From Morinoia aosen (taxonomy: Eukaryota; Arthropoda; Malacostraca; Amphipoda; Talitridae), in contig CM059580.1 in NCBI GenBank assembly GCA_030386875.1, positions 2,384,838 through 2,448,837 on the forward strand: a stretch of DNA of 64,000 nucleotides, read 5' to 3'. Shown in pieces: positions 45,501-57,500 of the stretch. A program made the translations under genes and the position numbers. The number at the start of each line of letters is the position of its first letter. The stretch's first letter is position 1. The notes beneath the pieces are model-generated. The model searched no databases and was not told the DNA's origin. It saw nothing but the letters and a program-made list of their open reading frames with translations.

Positions 45501-48500
45501 ACTCTACCCAGGTGTTCTCCCCGTTGGGAAAAGGGAGAACTCGGCCACAATTGCCCACTCTACCCAGGTGTTCTCCCCGTTGGGAAAAGGGAGAACTCGG
45601 CCACAATTCCCCACTCTACCCAGGTGTTCTCACTATCATAAGAATGGCATGAGCAGGTAATTTCTCGCAAAATAACCCTTCAAAATTGACCTACAGAAAA
45701 GGTGTTACTGATTATTATGGTATTACTGTTACGGGAAAATAAACTTGGTTCGGGTTTTGTGGGACATGCTGTATTTTGTGCGCGTCGTTGTTAGACGTTT
45801 CATTGTGAGTCCGTTAGTTAAATCCTCCCTAACCATAACGAAGGGGTTCCAAAGAGAGGAAGGCACCATTAAGTATGGAGTTAAGGGAACAGGGAATCTA
45901 TGCACGCGGTGCCCCCACAGCAGGTCAGGAAAGAAGATCATGAAACAAGACAAAAGTAGAAGAAGAAAGCAATAGGTGATGAAAAACAGGACAGCAGTCA
46001 ACCGAAAAAAGATGGTCCGCAACAAAACAAAAACCTATTCTATTTCTACACAAGGAAGGCCTACCTAACTCTCAGCTCGGGACCTCACATCTTCTTGAAA
46101 GCACTAAGAGGGGCAGTACCTTGCTCTGCAGGGAGGGGCAGGAGGTACAGGCGGTCGAGGTGCGGGTGAGGTGCCGCAGCTGGCGCAGCGTGGCTGTCCA
46201 CTCGCTGGCGCTCACCACCTGTCCACCGGCCGCGACTGGCATGGAGGACAGCGTTATGGCGGACACTGCCGACACTACACGGACGTACGACAACTCTCAC
46301 TACACTGCCGACACTGCACAGCTGGCAGACGTTCGACAACTCTCACTACACTGCCGACACTGCACAGCTGGCAGACGTACGACAACTCTGACTACACTGC
46401 CGACACTGCACAGCTGGCAGACGTACGACAACTCTCACTACACTGCCGACACTGCACAGCTGGCAGACGTACGACAACTCTCACTACACTGCCGACACTG
46501 CACAGCTGGCAGACGTACGACAACTCTCACTACACTGCCGACACTGCACAGCTGGCAGACGTACGACAACTCTCACTACACTGCCGACACTGCACAGCTG
46601 GCAGACGTAAAACTCTCACTACACTGCCGACACTGCACAGCTGGCAGACGTACAACAACTCTCACTACACTGCCGACACTGCACAGCTGGCAGACGTACA
46701 ACTCTCACTACACTGCCGACACTGCACAGCTGGCAGACGTACAACAACTCTCACTACCCTGCCGACACTGCACAGCTGGCAGACGTACAACAACTCTCAC
46801 TACACTGCCGACACTGCACAGCTGGCAGACGTACAACTCTCACTACACTGCCGACACTGCACAGCTGGCAGACGTACAACAACTCTCACTACACTGCCGA
46901 CACTGCACAGCTGGCAGACGTACAACTCTCACTACACTGCCGACACTGCACAGCTGGCAGACGTACAACAACTCTCACTACACTGCCGACACTGCACAGC
47001 TGGCAGACGTACGACAACTCTCACTACACTGCCGACACTGCACAGCTGGCAGACGTACGACAACTCTCACTACACTGCCGACACTGCACAGCTGGCAGAC
47101 GTACAACAACTCTCACTACACTGCCGACACTGCACAGCAGGCAGATGTACAACAACTCTCACTACCCTGCCGACACTGCACAGCTGGCAGACGTACAACT
47201 CTCACTACACTGCCGACACTGCACAGCTGGCAGACGTACAACTCTCACTACACTGCCGACACTGCACAGCTGGCAGACGTACAACAACTCTCACTACCCT
47301 GCCGACACTGCACAGCTGGCAGACGTACAACAACTCTCACTACACTGCCGACACTGCACAGCTGGCAGACGTACAACTCTCACTACACTGCCGACACTGC
47401 ACAGCTGGCAGACGTACAACTCTCACTACACTGCCGACACTGCACAGCTGGCAGACGTACGACAACTCTCACTACACTGCCGACACTGCACAGCTGGCAG
47501 ACGTACAACTCTCACTACACTGCCGACACTGCACAGCTGGCAGACGTACGACAACTCTCACTTCACTGCCGACACTGCACAGCTGGCAGACGTTCGACAA
47601 CTCTCACTACACTGCCGACACTGCACAGCTGGCAGACGTACGACAACTCTCACTACACTGCCGACACTGCACAGCTGGCAGGCGTACAACTCTCACTACA
47701 CTGCCGACACTGCACAGCTGACAGACGTACGACAACTCTCACTTCACTGCCGACACTGCACAGCTGGCAGACGTTCGACAACTCTCACTACACTGCCGAC
47801 ACTGCACAGCAGGCAGACGTACAACTCTCACTACACTGCCGACACTGCACAGCTGGCAGACGTACAACAACTCTCACTACACTGCCGACACTGCACAGCT
47901 GGCAGACGTACAACTCTCACTACACTGCCGACACTGCACAGCTGGCAGACGTACAACAACTCTCACTACACTGCCGACACTGCACAGCTGGCAGACGTAC
48001 GACAACTCTCACTACACTGCCGACACTGCACAGCTGGCAGACGTACGACAACTCTCACTACACTGCCGACACTGAACAGCTGGCAGACGTACAACAACTC
48101 TCACTACACTGCCGACACTGCACAGCTGGCAGATGTACAACAACTTTCACTACCCTGCCGACACTGCACAGCTGGCAGACGTACAACAACTCTCACTACA
48201 CTGCCGACACTGCACAGCTGGCAGACGTACAACTCTCACTACACTGCCGACACTGCACAGCTGGCAGACGTACAACAACTCTCACTACACTGCCGACACT
48301 GCACAGCTGGCAGACGTACAACTCTCACTACACTGCCGACACTGCACAGCTGGCAGACGTACAACAACTCTCACTACCCTGCCGACACTGCACAGCTGGC
48401 AGACGTACAACAACTCTCACTACACTGCCGACACTGCACAGCTGGCAGACGTACGACAACTCTCACTACACTGCCGACACTGCACAGCTGGCAGACGTAC

Positions 48501-51500
48501 GACAACTCTCACTACACTGCCGACACTGCACAGCTGGCAGACGTACAACTCTCACTACACTGCCGACACTGCACAGCTGGCAGACGTACGACAACTCTCA
48601 CTTCACTGCCGACACTGCACAGCTGGCAGACGTTCGACAACTCTCACTACACTGCCGACACTGCACAGCTGGCAGACGTACGACAACTCTCACTACACTG
48701 CCGACACTGCACAGCTGGCAGGCGTACAACTCTCACTACACTGCCGACACTGCACAGCTGACAGACGTACGACAACTCTCACTTCACTGCCGACACTGCA
48801 CAGCTGGCAGACGTTCGACAACTCTCACTACACTGCCGACACTGCACAGCTGGCAGACGTACAACTCTCACTACACTGCCGACACTGCACAGCTGGCAGA
48901 CGTACGACAACTCTCACTTCACTGCCGACACTGCACAGCTGGCAGACGTTCGACAACTCTCACTACACTGCCGACACTGCACAGCTGGCAGACGTACGAC
49001 AACTCTCACTACACTGCCGACACTGCACAGCTGGCAGGCGTACAACTCTCACTACACTGCCGACACTGCACAGCTGACAGACGTACGACAACTCTCACTT
49101 CACTGCCGACACTGCACAGCTGGCAGACGTTCGACAACTCTCACTACACTGCCGACACTGCACAGCAGGCAGACGTACAACTCTCACTACACTGCCGACA
49201 CTGCACAGCTGGCAGACGTACAACAACTCTCACTACACTGCCGACACTGCACAGCTGGCAGACGTACAACTCTCACTACACTGCCGACACTGCACAGCTG
49301 GCAGACGTACAACAACTCTCACTACACTGCCGACACTGCACAGCTGGCAGACGTACGACAACTCTCACTACACTGCCGACACTGCACAGCTGGCAGACGT
49401 ACGACAACTCTCACTACACTGCCGACACTGAACAGCTGGCAGACGTACAACAACTCTCACTACACTGCCGACACTGCACAGCTGGCAGATGTACAACAAC
49501 TTTCACTACCCTGCCGACACTGCACAGCTGGCAGACGTACAACAACTCTCACTACACTGCCGACACTGCACAGCTGGCAGACGTACAACTCTCACTACAC
49601 TGCCGACACTGCACAGCTGGCAGACGTACAACAACTCTCACTACACTGCCGACACTGCACAGCTGGCAGACGTACAACTCTCACTACACTGCCGACACTG
49701 CACAGCTGGCAGACGTACAACAACTCTCACTACCCTGCCGACACTGCACAGCTGGCAGACGTACAACAACTCTCACTACACTGCCGACACTGCACAGCTG
49801 GCAGACGTACGACAACTCTCACTACACTGCCGACACTGCACAGCTGGCAGACGTACGACAACTCTCACTACACTGCCGACACTGCACAGCTGGCAGACGT
49901 ACAACTCTCACTACACTGCCGACACTGCACAGCTGGCAGACGTACGACAACTCTCACTTCACTGCCGACACTGCACAGCTGGCAGACGTTCGACAACTCT
50001 CACTACACTGCCGACACTGCACAGCTGGCAGACGTACAACTCTCACTCCACAACTGGCGGACGTACGAAGTAGCCATAAACCCTTAACAAATAAATATGT
50101 GGTTGTGCCCTGTAGATTCGAACTCAAAGGCCTAAATTCATGCACTTGGTACCCAAAATATCTATATAGTTGTATTTAAGTTTCAGGTTCAATAAATACT
50201 TAAATGTACCTTAAATACAAACAATACCTAAATATTTATATTATGTTCGATGTATTAAGGGGATCATCCGCAGCCCCATTGGGCCCCGGCGGCTCCCCCC
50301 ACTGAAATTTTTTTTTGTTGAAAAAGGATCCTTAGGGGATGGGTGATTGTGCCATGAAATTTTATGGAATGTGAGTTAGTTAGAAATGTTTCAAGGATTC
50401 TAAAACTGGTTTTGGTTTTGTTCTAGCATCAAAACTCGAGGACGAGTCCCGTTTTGAAATATCCAAAAAAGTATTCCGAAATACTCTTTCTTTGTCAAAA
50501 AAAATAAAAAATAAGGCATAAATCGAAAAAGTGACACGAGTAAAAAAGGTTTCCTTTCACGACATACATATACTGGCCAATTTTCAAACAAATCGGACGA
50601 AAGAAATTGAAAAAGTCTGAACATGGTCAGTACTGAAATAAAATGTATTATTTTTATTCACTCATATATACGATATTTTTATATGTTCACTTGAGATTCA
50701 ATAGGAAAATGCTGGTCATTGTTCGTACATCGAAATAGATCATGGAAACTGCATTCATGTCAAAAAAATTTTCGTTATATTCAAATTCAATTGACATAGT
50801 TCATTTTTGGACTGCAATCAAAAAATTTTCTTTTTTACCATTCAAAACGACATCGGTCCTCGAGTTTTGATGCTAGAACAAATCCAAATACAGTTTTAGA
50901 ATCCTTGGAACATTTGTAACAAACGTTCGTTCGGCTTTTTTTCAAATTCGAATTCTTCAAAGAAATATATAGCTCTAAACCCAAAAAATTGTTGCTGATT
51001 TTTGAAATTTCACAAATTTTTGAATAAATAGAAAAAATTTGAATTTGAAAAAACTGAACGAGCATTTGTTAGAAATGTTCCAAGGATTCTAAACCTGTCT
51101 TTGTTTTTGTTCTAGCATCAAAACTCATTGAGTTGATACGTCTTGAAATGTACATAAAATATACCAAAAAACACATTTTTCTTCAAAAAAAAAACTAAGG
51201 CCTAAATCAAAAAAATGACAGGAGTAAAAAATGTTTACTTTCACACAAGACATATAATGGCCAATTTACAAACGAATAGGACGAAAAAAGGTCTCCATCT
51301 CGGATGATCCCCTTAAAGATACTTAAATGTTAGGAGCGAAATCCGTAGAGTTTCACATCAGATGTCGACTTGTCTGAACTTTACCACAACTCTACGGAGT
51401 TTGCACCTGACATTTAAGTATCTTTCATTGTTTTTTTTTTGTAGAATTATGTAGAAGTTTGCGACGGAGGCTGAATAATAGTCATTAATTGCAACCAGGT

Positions 51501-54500
51501 ATCCGTTATTATCAACGGCTGTGATTAGATGAAACCAGGTTTCCGTTATTATCAATAATCGTGATAAGCAGTAACCTGGCTCCCGTTATTATCAATAATT
51601 GATTATTTGGAGCCTAGTTTTCGTTATGTTATTATCAATTATTGTGATTCGTAGAAATCTGGTCTCGGTCCATCAATAACAGTTAAATAAAACAAATTAA
51701 GCTCAATTTATATCATCGCAATAACAATGGCATACAAGGCCCCACCAATAACTATTAAATAACAATAAATAATCTTGGCAACTAAACTTAATTCAAATTA
51801 TATAAAAAAATAAAAGCAGCCAAGCCCCCATCAACAATATTTACATTATTGAATTATAATTATAATTAAATTAAATTGAATTTTCAATATTAAATTAGCT
51901 CATCACTCACACACGGCAGCCTCGGCGTCATCTTCCTTCCCCTGGAGAAGCAAAAACACAATTATTATTGTTAAAACAAATACACAATCAATGCCAAGAA
52001 TCAAACATTTTCAGTTAATTGGATAAATAAAATTCACACATTAAACACCGCAGTGCAAAATTCACAGGCAGGAAACTCACATTCAATGACAAAAAAAAAT
52101 TATTAACTCAATTTTGGTCCCCTTAGTTAATAAAGTATAAGAAAATTCACCATTCAATAACGCGGGGCAAAATTCACAGCCGAAATATGGCAAAAAAAAA
52201 AGTCCAAAATTTTCGGCGGAACATCGGTCCAAACCCTAAACAAGTGAACGTTAATTTTACCTATTTATATAGTTATAAATCCCCGTAGTGTTGTTATAGG
52301 TAACTAGTGACGGCCGGGCAACTAGTGACGGCCGGGCAACTAGTGACGGCCGGGCAACTAGTGACGGCCGGGCAACTAGTGACGGCCGGGCAACTAGTGA
52401 CGGCCGGGCAACTAGTGACGGCCGGGCAACTAGTGACGGCCGGGCAACTAGTGACGGCCGGGCAACTAGTGACGGCCGGGAAACTAGTGACGGCCGGGCA
52501 ACTAGTGACGGCCGGGCAACTAGTGACGGCCGGGCAACTAGTGACGGCCAGGCAACTAGTGACGGCCGGGCAACTAGTGACGGCCGGGCAAATAGTGACG
52601 GCCGGGTAAATAGTGACGGCCGGGCAAATAGTGACGGCCGAGCAACTAGTGACGGCTGGGCAACTAGTGACGGCCGGGCAACTAGTGACGGCCGAGCAAC
52701 TAGTGACAGCCAGGCAACTAGTGACACTCACCAGTGACGTCTCCCCCCGCTCAGAAGCAGCGCCTGTCGATGGTCACGGAATTAGACACTAGTGGTCAGT
52801 GGCAGTCATGGTAGAGGCAGCAGTTACTGCTGAATTAAAATACCCATCATGTTATTCACAAGTTCATCATTACCAATGATGGTGATCATATTAATCTTTT
52901 TAAGTAGTTCCTAAGTTCTTCATTAACAATGAAAATGATAATAATCATTTCGATAATGATGATACTAAAGTGGACAATGATGATAATCAACGGGACAATG
53001 ATGATAATCAACGGGACAATGATGATAATCAACGGGACAATGATGATAATCAAAGGGACAATGATGATAATCAAAGGGACAATGATGATAATCAAAGGGA
53101 CAATGATGATAATCAAAGGGACAATGATGGTAATCAAAGGACAAAGATGATAATCAAAGGGACAAAGATGATTATCAAAGCATAGGAGATAAAGCTCCCG
53201 CACGCCTATCTATAGATGAGGGACCTAACAGTATTACCCTAGGGGCGATAGTCTCATCAGTACAGGATCCATAACTCCCGAAGGCCTTCCTATAGCCGAG
53301 GGACCTCACAGTATCCCCCATAATCCTACGCCTCCTACAGGACGCACCCTTCTCCGGGAGCTGCACTTCCTCGTACACGTTCTCCTCCTCCTCGTCAGGA
53401 GTGCCGCGCCCTTTGGGGGACGCCCTTTGCGGGTCCTGAACCCCAGGGTCTCCTGTGGGGGTCCCCTCGTCGAGGGGTTTGTTGACGTTCTCTGCGGGGG
53501 GGGAAGGGGGGTTAAATGAGGGGTGGAAATAGTGGGTATAAGGGGGTCAACTCAGTGATTTTTTATTCATGGACCGATTGTTCTGAAATTTGCACACTGT
53601 TGGTAATTTTTAACACATTTCCTGCGAAGTGACCCACCGGTGGTCACTTTGGTGATTTACACTGTGCTGCTGACCCACCTGCAGTCATTAACCCAACTTT
53701 TATAAAAACTCAATGAAAGCTAAATGAAGGCCCACTCCAGTTAATGTTTGCTATTTTCAAAGTTGATTACCACAGTTGACTTTAAATTTGAATTAAATAT
53801 CAAACTTCAGTTCAACCCATCGCAGTTACCGTGTTAAATATAAACACGTTTTGCTCGTGTGATTTTGTCGATTTTGGTCATAGTTTTTGAGAAAATGGGA
53901 GATATTATGTTTATATATCATTTTCTGACATTTTGATGTAATAAAAGTCTATGAGTTTATATGCTATGTCACGAACTAAAACAGTTTTAGAATCCTAGTA
54001 ACATTTTAACAGAAAAAAGAGGGCAGATTTTCACTTTTCTTTTTTTGATAAATATTTACTTTGAACTGTGATATAAAATTGGAAGAATTGACAAATTATT
54101 TTGATAAAAATGTTAGAAGTATTCCAAACGGTCTTTCGTTTTTTCTAGCATGAAAACTCATTGACTTCTATTCTTTTGAAATGCCTGAAAAAATAAAAAA
54201 AAAAAAATATTCCCCATTACCTCAATAACTAAAGCGGAAATCGAAAAAATCATACTAGCAAAATGTGTTTCTTTTTAAACATTACAAACACTGTGCACAT
54301 TTCAGAACAATCGGTCCACAAATAAAAAAAATCACCGAGTTGACTCCTTATAAAGAACTAGGAAACAATTATCTTTGTGGTGTGTTTGTTTCACCAGCTG
54401 GTACAGACACCCAGCAGCTGGTACACTCACCCAGCAGCTGGTACACTCACCCAGCAGCTGGTACACTCACCCAGCAGCTGGTACACTCACCCAGCAGCTG

Positions 54501-57500
54501 GTACACTCACCCAGCAGCTGGTACACTCACCCAGCAGCTGGTACACTCACGCAGCAGCTGTTACAGACACCCAGCAGCTGGTACAGACACCCAGCAGCTG
54601 GTACAGACACCCAGCAGCTGGTACAGACACCCAGCAGCTGGTACAGACACCCAGCAGCTGGTCCAGACACCCAGCAGCTGGTACAGACACCCAGCAGCTG
54701 GTACACTCACCCAGCAGCTGGTACACTCACCCAGCAGCTGGTACAGACACCCAGCAGCTGGTACAGACACCCAGCAGCTGGTACAGACACCCAGCAGCTG
54801 GTACACTCACCCAGCAGCTGGTACAGACACCCAGCAGCTGGTACAGACACCCAGCAGCTGGTCCAGACACCCAGCAGCTGGTCCAGACACCCAGCAGCTG
54901 GTCCAGACACCCAGCAGCTGGTACAGACACCCAGCAGCTGGTACAGACACCCAGCAGCTGGTACAGACACCCAGCAGCTGGTACAGACACCCAGCAGCTG
55001 GTACAGACACCCAGCAGCTGGTACAGACACCCAGCAGCTGGTACAGACACCCAGCAGCTGGTACAGACACCCAGCAGCTGGTACAGACACCCAGCAGCTG
55101 GTACAGACACCCAGCAGCTGGTACAGACACCCAGCAGCTGGTACACTCACCCAGCAGCTGGTACACTTACCCAGCAGCTGGTACACTCACCCAGCAGCTG
55201 GTACACTCACCCAGCAGCTGGTACACTTACCCAGCAGCTGGTACACTCACCCAGCAGCTGGTACACTCACCCAGCAGCTGGTACACTCACCCAGCAGCTG
55301 GTACACTCACCCAGCAGCTGGTACACTCACCCAGCAGCTGGTATACACACCCAGCAGCTGGTACACTCACCCAGCAGCTGGTACACTCACCCAGCAGCTG
55401 GTACACTTACCCAGCAGCTGGTACACTCACCCAGCAGCTGGTACACTCACCCAGCAGCTGGTACACTCACCCAGCAGCTGGTACACTCACCCAGCAGCTG
55501 GTACACTCACCCAGCAGCTGGTACACACACCCAGCAGCTGGTACACTCACCCAGCAGCTGGTACACTCACCCAGCAGCTGGTACACTCACCCAGCAGCTG
55601 GTACACACACCGAGCAGCTGGTACACTCACCCAGCAGCTGGTACACTCACCCAGCAGCTGATACACTCACCCAGCAGCTGATACACTCACCCAGCAGCTG
55701 GTACACTCACCCAGCAGCTGGTACACCCACCCAGCAGCTGGTACACTCACCCTGCAGCTGGTACACACACTCGACAGCTGGTACACTCACCCAGCAGCTA
55801 GTACACTCACCCAGCAGCTGGTACAGACACCCAGCAGCTGGTACAGACACCCAGCAGCTGGTACACACACTCAGCAGCTGGTACACTCACCCAGCAGCTG
55901 ATACACACACTCAGCAGCTGGTACACACACGGAGCAGCTGGTACATTCACCCAGCAGCTGGTACACTCATCCAGCAGCTGGTACACTCACCCAGCAGCTG
56001 GTACACTCACCCAGCAGCTGGTACACACACCCAGCAGCTGGTACACTCACCCAGCAGCTGGTACACACACCCAGCAGCTGGTACACTCACCCAGCAGCTG
56101 GTACACTCACCCAGCAGCTGGTACACTCACCCAGCAGCTGGTACACACACCCAGCAGCTGGTACACACACCCACCAGCTGGTACACACACCCAGCAGCTG
56201 GTACACACACCCAGCAGCTGGTACACACACCCAGTAGCTGGTACACTCACCCAGCAGCTGGTACACACCCAGCAGCTGGTACACACACCCAGCAGCTGGT
56301 ACACTCACCCAGCAGCTGGTACACTCACCCAGCGGCTGGTACACACACCCAGCAGCTGGGCCACACAGCCAGCAGCTGGGACACTCACCCAGCAGCTGGT
56401 AAACTCACCAAGCAGCTGGTACACTCACCCAGCAGCTGGTACACTCACCCAGCAGCTGGTACACACACTCAGCAGCTGGAACACTCACCCAGCAGCTGGA
56501 GCAGCTGGTCAGGGGCCAGCAGCTGGAGCAGCTGGTCCACAAGCAGCTGGTACACTCACCCAGCAGCTGGAGCAGCTGGTCAGGAGCCAGCAGCTGGTGC
56601 AGCTGGTCCACAAGCAGCTGGTGGCGACGCTCACACCTGAGCAGCTGGTCGTTGGCCCGTCGCGCCTGTGACTTCAGCGCCGCTTCTGCCTGTAAATAAC
56701 CTTGTTCTTTACTCTTTCTTATTCAGTCTAGCATGTCCACTTATTCCATCTTCGTAAATTGTTATTCGTTATTCATTACAATATCTTTGTTTATATCATC
56801 TCTGTTATTTATTCTACCCTAGTTACTTTGTTAATTATTCTATCTTTGTATTTCATTCCATCTTTGTTTATCTATCACACAGTCATGTGGCTGGCGCCCC
56901 CAGCCACATGACTGCCCCATCAGCCACCTGGCTGCCCCCCCCAGCCACATGGCTGCACCTTATCCAGTCCCCTCACCCTGCGGAAGGCGGCGCTGTGGGC
57001 GGTGGCGGCCGCGAGCTGCTCCGTCAACGACTCCTTCTGCGCCTTCAGCAGTCCTGAGTACAGCTCCAGGTCCGACAGGCTCGCCTGGGGGGAGGGGAGG
57101 TTATGCTGGGGTTGTGGGGGTTGGGTTAAAATGAAAAAATAGTCATGGAGGGTTATAGGGGGAGAGAGGGGGGTTGGGGTGGGTTATAGGGAAGGAAGGG
57201 TTACAGGAAGGATTACGAGGGGTTATGGGGAAGGGTAATAATGTAAAAGTGGTTGTGGGGTGTTTTAGGGTGGGTAATAGTGAAGGGAGGGTTACAGGTT
57301 GTGGGGGTTACGGGATTATGGGATGGGTTATAGTGAATAAAGGGGTACAGATGGTTGTGGAGGGATTTACGGGATGAACAGGGAAGCGTTACATGACGGT
57401 GGACGGGAGGGGTTGAATAAAAGGTATTCTGATGTCTCAGTTGCAAAAAGGCAGGAGGCTTAAATTGTGCGTGCCTAATATGAATTCGTTGTAAAATAAA

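Noticed and set aside
46121..50179. 1352-codon plus-strand frame (TADTAQLADV type)
   Set aside because: Periodic translation of an intronic minisatellite, antisense to the gene.
54265..56640. 791-codon plus-strand frame rich in TQQLVHSPSSWY
   Set aside because: Translation of the 20-bp array; the coding strand of the gene is minus.
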